A DNA stretch of 14,508 bases, taken from the NCBI GenBank assembly GCA_013423325.1, contig BLJB01000805.1, positions 1-14,508 of the forward strand. The letters are read 5' to 3'. A program made the translations under genes and the position numbers. The notes under the pieces were generated by a model, which was given only the letters and a program-made list of their open reading frames with translations, did no database searches and was not told the origin of the DNA. Position 1 is the first letter of the stretch. Each line of letters begins with the position of its first letter. This DNA is from Usnea hakonensis (Eukaryota; Ascomycota; Lecanoromycetes; Lecanorales; Parmeliaceae). Positions 1 to 9,295 of the stretch are shown in pieces.

Positions 1-175
1 GTAGTCGAAGGTAGTATATAGACTTAAAATAGTAGAGATAAGTAGGAGTACGGTAAGGTTTTTACCCTAGTAGTAGTGATACTATAAAGGTTTCCCTTAT
101 ATTATTACTATAGAGCTTCCCGTAATTATCTTTCATATAGTTAGATAGACACGAGTATGAATTCCAATCCAATCC
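1..175 (+). mobile_element. S' : 3' end of a short non-LTR-like element, family of the copy at 8046-9295
   Basis: This stretch is homologous to the last 180 bases of the 1.25-kb element at 8046-9295. Positions 103-161 match 9218-9276 over 59 bases with a single difference, C134 versus T9249. That change is CpA to TpA, the RIP change. Both copies end in a short TCCAA tandem tail, as LINEs and SINEs often do. The 5' part lies outside the window. No coding sequence is recognised. Orientation is inferred from the tail. Confidence 0.75.
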
Positions 176-212
176 AAGACTCTTTTTATTAAATAAGACT
201 CTTTATTAAATA
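176..212. repeat. Direct tandem repeat at the 3' edge of S'
   Basis: An 18-20 bp unit, agactcttt(tt)attaaata, occurs twice back to back (176-195 and 196-212), directly after the TCCAA tail. The two copies differ only by two T residues. It may be a pre-existing tandem repeat in the target, or part of the target-site duplication. This cannot be decided because the 5' end of the element is not in the window. Confidence 0.6.
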
Positions 213-840
213 GAACTTTTAAAGGGGAGTAATAGCTAGAAAGATAGCTAGAATTCGAAGGGGAGAGACTATAGAGAAAGGCCGTAGAGGGGGCCGTATA
301 AAGAGGAGATAAAGGGGGAGGCTATATAGGGGACTATACGAAGGGCTAAAGATTAGAGGGTTAAAGAGCTAAAGATTAGAAAATTAGAGACTAAAGATAC
401 TAATCTTTTTATAAATTAGCGACTTAGATTCTAAATTTTAGAGAGATTAGATCTTCGTTTAGATATCTATTTATAGGTACCCGTTAGGTACCCGCTCTAT
501 ATTTAAGACCCGACCCGAACCTAATCCTTCTAAGACCCGACCTACGCTCGGGTCGAGTTAAAGAGTTAAATTTTAGACCCGATCTAACCCTTTTCGAGGC
601 GTAAATATAATCTCTATAATTTAATTAGTCCTCTCGCTCTACCTATTAGTTTAGAAATAATATATAGTAGAGTATAGAAGCTTAATATAAAGCTTTTTAA
701 ATAGTATCTAAATACTATATTCTTAAGTCGTCAAAAAGAGCTTCCTTGAACGACTATAATTCGTCGAAATTAGTTACGTAATATAGGGGTCCTAGGGGTC
801 CTACGGAATTTGTCCTATCCGTATTAATAAAATCGATAAA
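213..840. other. Non-coding, RIP-altered DNA, partly purine-rich
   Basis: No gene is seen. From about 215 to 400 the plus strand is strongly purine-rich, with many AGGGG, GGAG and AAAG runs. From about 480 to 600 there is a cluster of GACCCGA motifs (entered separately). A direct repeat of aggggtcct lies at about 785-800. CpA and TpG are nearly missing here too, so the region was probably part of a repeat and has been through RIP. I cannot assign it to an element family. Confidence 0.5.
507..582. repeat. GACCCGA motif cluster with an inverted copy
   Basis: GACCCGA occurs at 507-513, 512-518, 534-540 and 576-582. Its reverse complement TCGGGTC is at 548-554. Positions 534-540 and 548-554 can form a perfect 7-bp stem with a 7-base loop. 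The motif contains no CpA, so it would survive RIP while its surroundings turned AT-rich. The cluster may therefore be a residue rather than a functional site. Confidence 0.5.
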
Positions 841-1170
841 TCGATTCCTCGGCTTATATAATAAACATAAAATATATATAGAAAAAAAACTTTAAATTTA
901 ACTCTATTATCTATTTATAGAAATTTAAATTTTTAAAAAATATTAAATATTAGAAAAGTTAATATTAAAAGAAAGATTTTTTTACTATTAAAAAAAAAGT
1001 AAAATCGAATTCCTCGATTTATATTATAAATATAAAATATATATAGAAATTTTTTTTTAAATTTTACTCTCTTATCTATTTATAGAAATTTAAATTTTTA
1101 AAAATATTAAATATTAGAAAAATTAATATTAAAAGAAAGATATTTTTACTATTAATAAAAAAATAAAATC
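841..1170. repeat. Tandem duplication, unit about 165 bp, two copies
   Basis: Copy 1 starts with tcgattcctcgg at 841 and copy 2 with tcgaattcctcg at 1005. The shared ttcctcg is at 845 and 1010, giving a period of 165. Both copies then share ataaaatatatatagaaa, a block around ctatttatagaaatttaaa, and gttaatattaaaagaaaga or its attaatatt variant. Differences are point changes and small A/T length changes. No coding potential was seen. Confidence 0.85.
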
Positions 1171-1410
1171 TATATTAAATTTAAAAATAAATAAATATTA
1201 TTAAAATTAAAAAAAGAATATTTAAAATATATACTATAATAAAATAGATATATTTAAAATTAAAAAAAAAAATAGATAACCTCTTTTTTATTATTAAAAA
1301 TAATTTATTTAGATTTTAAATATTTATTATTTTATTTTAAATATAATAAAAACCTTTTTATTAAAAACTTTATAATAAAATATTAATATAATTTTAAATA
1401 TTCTAAATTA

Positions 1411-1533
1411 TTATAAAGATTTTTTATAGAATATATATAGAATTTTATAGAACTTAGTAGATCTTAATATTTTAATTATAAAAAGAATTTTTTCTATAAA
1501 TACTCTTTCTTTTATATATATTATTACTATTAC
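1411..1533. repeat. Dispersed AT-rich repeat, copy a (pair with 13041-13160)
   Basis: Shares an ordered series of blocks with 13041-13160: ttttttatag, atatatatagaat, cttaatat, agaattttttctataaat, actcttt and tatatatattatt, at nearly equal spacing. Where they differ, copy a reads tagtagatct and copy b reads tagcgagcct. Those are all transitions, so copy a appears more strongly mutated. The element class is unknown. Confidence 0.65.
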
Positions 1534-1867
1534 TAAATTATATAATATTAATTATTAATATTCTATAATAAAAATAATAAATAATTTAAATTTTTAATTT
1601 AAAAAAAGATAAAATTAAAAATTAAAAAATTAAAAATTAAAAAATATATAAAAAATTTTATAAAAAAAATTAGAATAAGACTTTATTTAAAAAAAAATAA
1701 TTAAAATTTATTAAAAAAATAATATTTATTTTTGCTTTATTTAAAATAATTTTTAAATTAATATATAATCTAATAAAATAATCTTTATTAAATAGTATTA
1801 TTTATATAAAGAATATAATTAAAAATAATTATTTTATATATTTAATTATCTAGATAATTAAATTTCT

Positions 1868-1927
1868 TTTTATAATTTAAATTTTTATAATTTAAATTTT
1901 TATAATTTAAATTTTTATAATTTAAAT
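1868..1927. repeat. Minisatellite, 15-bp unit, four perfect copies
   Basis: The unit tttttataatttaaa is repeated exactly at 1868-1882, 1883-1897, 1898-1912 and 1913-1927. A partial copy of the end of the unit precedes degenerate ttataaattta sequence. The absence of any difference between units suggests recent slippage expansion within old AT-rich DNA. Confidence 0.9.
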
Positions 1928-2518
1928 TTATAAATTTATAAGATTTTAATAAATAGATTCTTTATTTTAAATAATTATAAAAATTTAAAAAATTTAAAAA
2001 ATAATAATTCTTTATTAAAAACTTAATAAAAGAAAATATAGTAAAAAAATATTATTTTATATAATTAAAAAAAAGAATATTAAATATCTCTTTAAATAAA
2101 AGAAAAAGATATTAAATAATTAATACTAATATTATAAAATATTTTTTTATAGCTAAAAATATAATTCTAATTATATATTTATATTTTTATAATAAAGTTT
2201 AAAATAGTAGATCTTATTATAAAGATATTTAAAGAACTAGTTTTATTTTATTTAATATAATTATAAATATTTTAAATAAGATAAATAATAATAATAAAAT
2301 TATAGTTAATAAAATAAATTAAAATATATATATTATATTATATTTTTTATATTTTTTAATTGTTTTTTTCTCTTTTAATCTTTTTATTTTATAATAATAA
2401 AGTATTATATTTTAAATAATTATTATTTAATTTTTTTATTTTTATTTAACTTTTTTTCCCTCTAATTTAATACTCTATTATTAATAATATTTATAATATA
2501 TTTTATTTTTAAATATTT

Positions 2519-2543
2519 TAATATTAAATATATTATAAATCTT
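2519..2543. repeat. 25-bp target-site duplication of element G, left copy
   Basis: Begins taatattaaatat and ends ttataaatctt. It is identical over all 25 bases to 4394-4418, and the match stops at 2518 (T) versus 4393 (A). Together the two copies bracket the Gag-only element. The length is plausible for a non-LTR insertion. In such AT-rich DNA a chance match cannot be fully excluded, but the left copy abuts the element tail exactly. Confidence 0.8.
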
Positions 2544-2565
2544 TTGAATTTGAATTTGAATTTAT
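2544..2565 (-). repeat. TTCAAA tandem tail of element G
   Basis: On the minus strand the 3' end reads as three tandem ATTCAA units and then joins AAGATTTATAAT of the target. Such short tandem 3' tails are usual for Tad1-like and related LINEs. The CpA dinucleotides in the tail are intact, although the element body has lost nearly all of them. Confidence 0.8.
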
Positions 2566-2836
2566 ACGTCGTATCTACCTAAACTTCGAAAGGTAATTAC
2601 GGGATCCTTTAACTCTTATTAACTTATAGTAAGAAAACTATTTAATACTATTATCTTATATATATATTATTAGAGAAAAACCTTATTACTTCTCTATATA
2701 TATATTACTATCTATATATAGATCTAAATACTATTTTAGTTATATCTCTATTAGGGTTTCGCTATTATTTATATTCCTTCTACTACGATTTTCTTCTCTA
2801 AAGCTTAAATCTTAATAATTTTAACCCGGATTTAGA

Positions 2837-4304
2837 TTAATTTGTTTTTATTAAGTCCTCGGACCTAGTTCGTACTCTCTCTAATCCTTTTTTAGAGTAT
2901 AACTTTTAGTTCTTCGAGTCTACTCCTTTAGGTCGAGGCTATAGATTTCTTTATCTTCGTCTTCTCCTTCCTATCTTAGCTCCCCTTATCGTTCGTTTTC
3001 TATTAATATTAGTCGTAGAATAGTCTTTTCTTCGCGAGCCTCCTCGCTATATACCTCTTTATTTTAGCCTTAAACTAGTAGTCTATATCGTATATAGTAT
3101 GGCCTTTCTTCCCGTACGCCGCGTATCCCGGGGCTGCTACCGGTACTACTATTATATATGTTCAGGTATCGTGCGTCTAATTGTATTTAGCGTACCGTAC
3201 CTCGTTTTAGCACGTTCTCGCGATATAACTATATTCCTAATATCTATAGTACCTAGTTAGAGAGGCTATCTAGTTAAACCTCTCTACCGCTTTTATTTCC
3301 TTCGCTTTAATAAGTCTATTAAATATTAAGGTATCTACTATTTCTAGGGTTAAAAGGTTTAGTATTAATAACGAGTACTTTTTTATCTTATAGCTATTAG
3401 ATAGCTACCTAATTCTTATAATTTTAAATTTCGAGTATATTCTCTAGTTATCCTATTTAATCCTCCTCTTTATCTCTAGCTACGTACTAGTATCTACTCT
3501 ATTAACTCTAATACTATATACTATTATCGGGTATATCTTTTATATAATACTAGTTAATATATATTTTTTTATAAGCTAGGATATATCCTTCTCTAAATCT
3601 TCTTTTATATCTATTATAGTTATCTAGATTAGGAGGTTACTACTATAAAGATAATATACTATCTTTAGCTATTCGACTCCCTCTTCTTATATTCGTATAT
3701 CTTTTAGTTCTCTTAGGATCTCTTCTGCTATTTCTTCTATACTCTTACTTTCCTTCTTATCTTTAACTCGTATTAGAAACTATCTTCGTTTTCTCGAATC
3801 CTCTAGTTAGATTATATAAATTATAGCGCTAGGGGGGCCCCCCCTAGATATTTCAAACGGGTTTCCTTAGCTCTATCTAATAGTTAGGTTATCTTAATAT
3901 ATCGGTATACTTATTTAGCTTCTTATTCGTTCCTCCTCGTATTATCTTATCTACTTTTTTTTCTCTTATTATAGCTCTACGTATAGCTTTATAATTTCTC
4001 GACTCTATCCTTCTATAAGTACTTATATAATATTAATTAACGCGTTTCCTACTACTCGGTATTTATCTAGTATAGGTTCGAATAGGATCTTAAGTATCTA
4101 GAGTACCTCTTCTAGGCTCCCTATCTATATTATTAGTATCGCGAACGCGGTAGCCACGTCTTATTCTACTTCTATATTAATATACTCTACCCCCTTAGGG
4201 GTAGTAGTAGTCTCTATTATATCTATATCTAGTAGTATATCTTCTTCTTCTAGTTCCCTACCTAATATAAAAGGCTTCTCTTCGTACTAGTTATTATACT
4301 TCAT
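2837..4304 (-). pseudogene. Gag-like ORF1 of element G, RIP-inactivated
   Basis: It would have encoded a nucleic-acid-binding Gag-type protein of the Tad1 LINE kind. The chosen start is the ATG at 4304-4302, which begins MKYNN-stop-YEEKPFILG. The same frame runs through acidic, charged sequence (EEILRELKDIRI, DIKEDLEKDIS) to two zinc knuckles at about 3250-3160. Codon starts at 4304, 3215 and 3047 are in one phase, so no net frameshift is needed. Knuckle 1 (CX2CX4HX4C spacing) reads Tyr, Tyr, Tyr and one surviving Cys (codon 3212-3210). Knuckle 2 (CX2CX3HX4C) keeps only its His. A basic C-terminal segment rich in Arg and Lys follows. Internal stops are TAG, TAA or one TGA, where Gln, Trp or Arg is expected. 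The true end is unclear (about 2840-2760) because TAA codons may be former CAA. The length of about 490 codons fits a Gag. Confidence 0.75.
3829..3847. other. GC palindrome inside the G Gag frame
   Basis: CTAG, six G, seven C, then TAG makes a near-perfect palindrome in otherwise AT-rich DNA. In the minus-strand Gag frame it encodes S-R-G-G-P-P-S and is in phase, so it is ordinary coding sequence. It lacks CpA and TpG and is therefore immune to RIP, which makes it stand out. Confidence 0.6.
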
Positions 4305-4393
4305 TTTTCTTCTATATAATAGCTTCTATTATAAATCTTATTAATTATAATTATTATATTTATCTTTATAAATTAAGTCTATAAACTTTATTA

Positions 4394-4418
4394 TAATATT
4401 AAATATATTATAAATCTT
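4394..4418. repeat. 25-bp target-site duplication of element G, right copy; also the left flank of Tad-A
   Basis: Identical to 2519-2543. It directly precedes position 4419, where the Tad-A 3' end begins (defined by comparison with Tad-A2 at 11971). On the minus strand both Tad-A and G therefore end immediately before the same AAGATTTATAATATATTTA sequence. Confidence 0.75.
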
Positions 4419-4728
4419 GATTAATTAATTATTTTATACGCCTATACTAGCTACTTAATATAAGTTAATAAGGGTAACTATACCGCTAAACTAGTAGAGC
4501 TAGATATTAAAGAAATTTAAGGGTAAACCTCTAGATAAAAATTTTAACTAAATAGTATACTCTTCTTTTTACTATACTTTTTAGAAGCTCTATTATATTA
4601 TTATATATCTTTTTACTTTTTTACGCCGACTTTTCTATTCTCTAATTTTTATATCTCTAATTACCTTCGTCTCTAGAGGTAGATATAATTACTTCTTTAT
4701 ATACCCTTTTTAGACTTAATAGTTTCCT

Positions 4729-4744
4729 CTACCCCGAGGGGTAG
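4729..4744. other. Stem-loop just after the Tad-A ORF2 stop
   Basis: CTACCCC, GA, GGGGTAG forms a perfect 7-bp stem with a 2-base loop, 15 bases downstream of the ORF2 stop in the 3' untranslated region. The Tad-A2 copy has the same structure at 12288-12303 with a 6-bp stem. It could be part of the RNA structure recognised by the element's reverse transcriptase, or just a RIP-resistant GC run. Confidence 0.5.
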
Positions 4745-4759
4745 TCTTAATTATTAGAG

Positions 4760-7700
4760 TTATTCGCTAGCTAACTCGAAGCTATTTAACTAGTCGAAAT
4801 TAATTATCTATCTTACTACTATCTAGATCTCTTTAGTTATAGTTAGTATTATCTAGAAGTCCCTAGTACCCGCTTTTATAAATAGTTATAGTCTATCCTC
4901 CTATAATCTCGGATAAAAGAGGAGGATATACTTAATATTCTATCTTCTCTATCTATATCTATAATTAGAATTAATATTTAGAACCCTTATTCTATTAAGA
5001 AATATATTAAGCCCGATTTTATCGCTTTTTATTTAGATAGCGATTAAGCTCTTAGCCTTCTTTAGTATCTTATAGTAGTTAAATCTATTATTATATAAGT
5101 TCTCTATCTAGATAGAGATTCTTATTATAATAGAAATTCTTTATTAATATTTTTCCTATTTTTTAGATCTCCGTTCTTAGAACTAGTCTTATATTTTACG
5201 TCTAATAATATTAATATTCTAATATTCTTTAATATTTCTATATAGATTAATCTAGTTCTTTTTTCTTCTTATATTAATAGTTACTAGGTTCTAGCTTTTT
5301 TTCTTAAGGGCTTTAAGAGTCTAGACCTTTTTTATTATTATAGATATAGGCCCTCTTTTCTTTTTCCTATTTCTACTACTCTAAAAGTACTAGGTAATTC
5401 GCTTATTACTCTTTTTCGTAGCGAGGTAAGTACCTCGTAAAGCTTAGTATTATAATACTAGCTTATTAAGTTAATATTTTAAAGGGGCTATCGAAGCCTC
5501 CGCCTTTAGGACCGAAATAGAAGTTACCTTATATACTTCGGTTACTCTATAAAGATATTTATTTTATATCTTAGTTAACTTCTTAGAGGGCTTCTAAGAG
5601 AATCCTTCTATCCCGCGGGGGTAGTACTAAATCGGTACTACGAATATTAATATCGGGCGTACTACTATATTATATACTATATAGTACTTAGTGAATATCG
5701 CTCCCTATATTAAGTCTATAAGATATTCTAAGGCTCGTTTCTATCCTATAACTTAGATCGTTAGCTAAACGATATATAGTCCCTACCGAAGTTTAGTATC
5801 TACGTATAAGTCTAGTACTCTAATATTTAGGCTAAGATCTATTTTTACTTTCTCGAAGTCTAAAGATATTTCTATATTAAATTTCTTTAGGCTCCTTATA
5901 AGATATACTAGCTTATATTTCTTAGGGGTAAATATTACTCTATATATCTTAATCTATCTAAGATAGATATTATAGGCTTTATATAGTACTCTATAATTAT
6001 CTTCTATACTTCCGCTATATACTAGTAGATAAATATTATTAACGAAACCTCTTATCTAGATAAGGAGAGTAGCCCTTATATATTATTTAATTAGAGGGGC
6101 GTTAAAGAAGAGAAATAGTATAGGGGAGATTAGTAATTCTTAAAAAATATCTATTTTTACTACCTCTATTATGCTTATCTAGCTCCCTAACGTTATAGAT
6201 ATTACTCTATCTATAAGAAAGCTAGATATCTATCTTACTATCTTTTCTAGAACTCTTTTTTCCCTTAGGTTATAGAGGAGCCTCTCGTGCGAGACGTTAT
6301 CGAAGGTATCTACGATATCTAGTAAAAGTAGGCTAGCGACTTTCCTATTATTAATAATACTATAGTTCTATACGATATAAACTACTTCTATTAATAATTC
6401 TAGTATTATTTCTATTAATCTACCTTTCCTCGCTTCTATTTATTATTAAGAAAGGAGACTATATCTTTTTACTAGTCCCGCTAGCTACTTTAAAATTACT
6501 ATTTCTAGTACTTTATTTAGGGTATTAAGTAAGACTATTAATTAATATACCTTAGATTTTAAATAGTTAGGCTTATTCGACTTTTTTAATATTACTATAT
6601 TAGCCTCTTTAAAGATTTTCGGATAGTATCTTAAATTAAAGTAAGCTTAGAAGAGTCTAGTAAGAGAGTCTATAATATATAAAGCTATACTTTTTAGAAA
6701 CTAATTAGGGATTTCTAAAATACCTAGAGCTTTATTTATTACTAGATATATAATTACTTTTAGTACCTCGTCTCTATTAATCCTATCCCCTATAGGTACT
6801 AGAGTTAAATATTAGATATCTAGAATATCCTCTAGATTAGTTATTAAGGTAGGTAGAAATAGTACTCTTTTTAGAGTATTAATCTTATTTTTAAATTTAG
6901 ATTATTTTATCCCTCTTCGATCTAGAATAGCTAGGAATTATAATAAGGGTTTTAGAGCCGTACTCCGCTCTCTTCTCTATTAGGTAAGCTTTTAGATTCT
7001 ATTTTTTCTTAGAGACGCTTTATATACTCCCTCGCGCTAATAGAGTATACGGGTTTTATATATAACCTTTACCTTTTCTCTTTTAGCCTTTCGAAGTTCC
7101 TCGATTAATTATTTATTTTAGAGTCGATAGTACTCTTTTAGCCTAAATTTAGCTACCTTAATAACTCTTATATAATCTATATTCTAGTATAATTTCGAGT
7201 TAGTCGTAGGCTCTATCTATAATATATAGTTCTCTATTATCTTCTAGAAACCTTAGTTTATAATCTCTACGAAGGCGTCTACCTCCTCTTCTATTCTTAT
7301 AGGCCTCTTAGAGAAAGTACTTTATAGGGTACTACTACCTCTAGCTATCTTAAAAATAGTATCTTTTTCGGCTAGTTTTTTCTATAGTTATTACTTTCTT
7401 ATTAATATCTCTTTCTATTACTATTCTAGTTCTATTACTACTAGTATATAGTTAGATACGTATTCTAAATCTTTTTTTAAAGTATAACGAACTATAGCCT
7501 AGTAAATAATTAATATTAGAAAGATTAGATTAATAGCTAACTTCTAGCCCTAGGATTTCTATATAATTAAGTCGTTTAATAGCCCTAGAGTTATTTTCTT
7601 AGTTTAGATAACTTTAATAAGTCTATTAGCTATTTTATAGTATATATATTACTCTTTATTATTCTATCTAGAGTAATAGAGATTAAAGTCTTTAAGAGCT

Positions 7701-8045
7701 ATATATTCGCCTTCCTCTTCTAAAGCTTATTCTAAAAATATTAATACTAGAGAGGCTATTATTATCTCTATTAACGCTAGCGACTAGTTATATATATTAT
7801 ATATCTAGAGAATTAGTTCTTAAGTAGAGGGCTAAAGAGAAGTATACTCTTTCTTATTTCTACTATCTTATTTAATACTTAATCTAAGGGAGTAAAAGTC
7901 GCCTTTTTAGTATCTAACTTTTTAGCTAGTTAGATCTATCCTTTTATTAATATAAAAGTATATTTATATATCTAGGCCTAATTTATAAGCTAGTAGAAAC
8001 ATATTAGAGCCTAAATTATATATTAATCTATTAAACGTATTATAG
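4760..8045 (-). pseudogene. Tad-A ORF2 (endonuclease / reverse transcriptase), main part, RIP-inactivated
   Basis: This is the polymerase ORF that would nick target DNA and reverse-transcribe the element RNA. All landmarks share one reading phase from 8044 to the stop at 4762-4760, so there is no net frameshift. The endonuclease continues from 9309-9406, with ALKDFNLYY at 7699-7673 (family motif GDFN) and V-SNY-ILVVIEL (SNY at 7456-7448, family motif SDH). The reverse transcriptase spans about 6800-5480. It contains VLLNTLNKVLE, then motif A LLLLDIVDTFDNVSH (Asp retained at 6319-6317), then motif B DIF-stop-ELLISPILF where GIPQGSPISP is usual, then FVNN at 6046-6035 where FVDD is required. 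The C-terminal region at about 5036-4925 has SNYRYR where Cys-rich sequence is normal. The ORF ends FELASE-stop. Dozens of TAG/TAA codons sit at Trp/Gln positions, so the gene is dead. Confidence 0.9.
8033..8045. repeat. 13-bp target-site duplication of element S, left copy
   Basis: aaacgtattatag, identical to 9296-9308. It lies within the endonuclease coding part of Tad-A ORF2. Removing one copy together with S joins 9309 to 8045 in frame. Confidence 0.9.
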
Positions 8046-9295
8046 GGCCGGCGACGAGATCCAGCTGTACGCGCTACCGGCTACGAACCTGCTGCCATCG
8101 TGTGCGATATGAAGGTCGCCGTCATATACGGTATATAGTAGAGCTAAGTGATCTTAGGGTACGACGCGTAAAGGAGATAGGATAGAAAATAGTAAGATAA
8201 AGCGATAGAGATAAGATACGTCCCTATTATAAGTAAAGTATTTAATTAGAAATATAGCTATACTATTAGTAAAGTCGATATAATACTACTTAATCGGACG
8301 CCGAACGCGCAGAACCTTCCTATAATAATACGTGGAGAGTACTAGGTAGCTTAGGTAGAAGGCGTATTAGCTAATAGGATTAGTTACCCTAGATACGTAG
8401 GGATAATAGCCTAGTCCCGGTACGACTAATAGGATACGAGATATCTACTTCCTCCTATAAGCCCGTTCGAAGCGTAGCTATTAGTAAAGATATAATTCTC
8501 TCTCTATCTCTAGATACGCGTACCTATTAATAACTCTACCTACTTGTAGAGCTAGCGCGATATATTTACCGCTAGGCGTTCTCCTCTACGTACCTACGGG
8601 TAGTAATACTATAGAAGGAACCGGTATCCTATACCCGAAGTAAAAAGACCTTATAGGACCTCGTTTACCTAGTATAGAGTTTTTACGCGTAGAATACTAA
8701 GACTCTTAGCGCGTTATATAAATATGAAGGCCCGTATTTCTTCGTACTAGTAGCCCTCTAAGAGTTAACTCGATAAGGACCGTAGAATTTAGTAGTAATT
8801 AGTTAATCTAAATTTCGTATTCGTACTATATTACTATTATCTACTCTAGTAGGGTCTCTCCCTATTAGACTCGATATAGGGCTAAGACGCCGGCCTTTTT
8901 TCCTCGGTAATAGGCGCTTACGGATTAGAATAAGCTAGAAATAAGGGCTAGTAACTAAACTCGTAAATAAATACTCTATAAGGAATACTAACTATTCTAT
9001 AGGGACGCGGGCGTTATTCGGCCTACCTATAATCTTACTAATAGTCAAGTTATTTTTTTCTTAGAAAGGATACTAAAGCGTATAGCGACCTAGCGTATAT
9101 ATATAATTCGTAGAAGTTATCGAAGGTGGTATATAGAACTCGATATTTGTAGGATACTATAATAGAAGAAACGTGTGGAGGTTTTTACCCTAGCGTAAGT
9201 AAAGGTTTCCTCTACAATATTACTATAGAGCTTCCCGTAATTATCTTTTATATAGTTAGATAGACACGAGTATGAAATCCAATCCAATCCAATCC
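8046..9295 (+). mobile_element. S: 1.25-kb retroposon-like insertion of unknown class
   Basis: This unit is bounded by a perfect 13-bp duplication and ends in a TCCAA tandem tail, which are hallmarks of target-primed insertion. It starts ggccggcgacgagatcc. It is visibly richer in G+C than the surrounding Tad-A sequence, with many CpG, although CpA and TpG are scarce over most of its length. The first 90 bases keep an unusual number of CpA and TpG. The last 180 bases match S' at 1-175. I recognise no Gag, endonuclease, reverse transcriptase or RNase H motif on either strand. The minus strand from about 8560 to 8046 is somewhat more open, but matches nothing I know. It could be a 5'-truncated LINE, a large SINE, or a non-autonomous partner of element G, whose 3' end looks similar. 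No convincing A/B-box promoter was found. Confidence 0.75.

Larger units (their letters stand above)
1171..2518. other. Extremely AT-rich non-coding stretch
   Basis: Almost pure A/T with long A and T runs and hardly any C or G. It contains a dispersed repeat (1411-1533) and a minisatellite (1868-1927), both entered separately. No gene, tRNA or recognisable transposon protein was seen in any frame. Heavy RIP of older repeats plus slippage explains the composition, but the original sequence cannot be recovered by eye. Confidence 0.6.
2544..4393 (-). mobile_element. G: non-LTR-like element encoding only a Gag-type ORF
   Basis: Reading on the minus strand, this 1,850-bp unit has about 89 bases of leader, one Gag-like ORF from ATG 4304 to about 2830, roughly 290 bases of 3' non-coding sequence, and a tail of three TTCAAA-like units at its 3' end. 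A 25-bp duplication flanks it. No endonuclease or reverse transcriptase remnant is present between the duplications, so it would have needed another element's machinery. Its 3' end shares order and short blocks with S and S' (cccgtaatta-ctt, then agatagac or agatacgac, then the tandem tail). It is inserted exactly at the 3' junction of Tad-A. It could be an internally deleted derivative of an autonomous Tad1-like LINE. Confidence 0.7.

Noticed and set aside
840..1930. CRISPR-like array from the 165-bp and 15-bp repeats
   Set aside because: The repeats are contiguous with no unique spacers, and the organism appears to be a fungus.
1171..2518. Mitochondrial DNA insertion, suggested by the very high AT content
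   Set aside because: No mitochondrial gene, tRNA or intron motif was recognised, and the lack of CpA/TpG fits RIP of nuclear repeats.
3829..3847. GC palindrome as a terminator or protein-binding site
   Set aside because: It lies in frame inside the degraded Gag ORF and is explained as coding sequence lacking RIP sites.
4328..4339. A shorter 12-bp duplication (attataaatctt) that could mark the right edge of element G
   Set aside because: The 25-bp perfect match at 4394-4418 is longer and abuts the Tad-A 3' end, so it is the better TSD. The 12-bp match is probably chance in AT-rich DNA, or part of the G leader.
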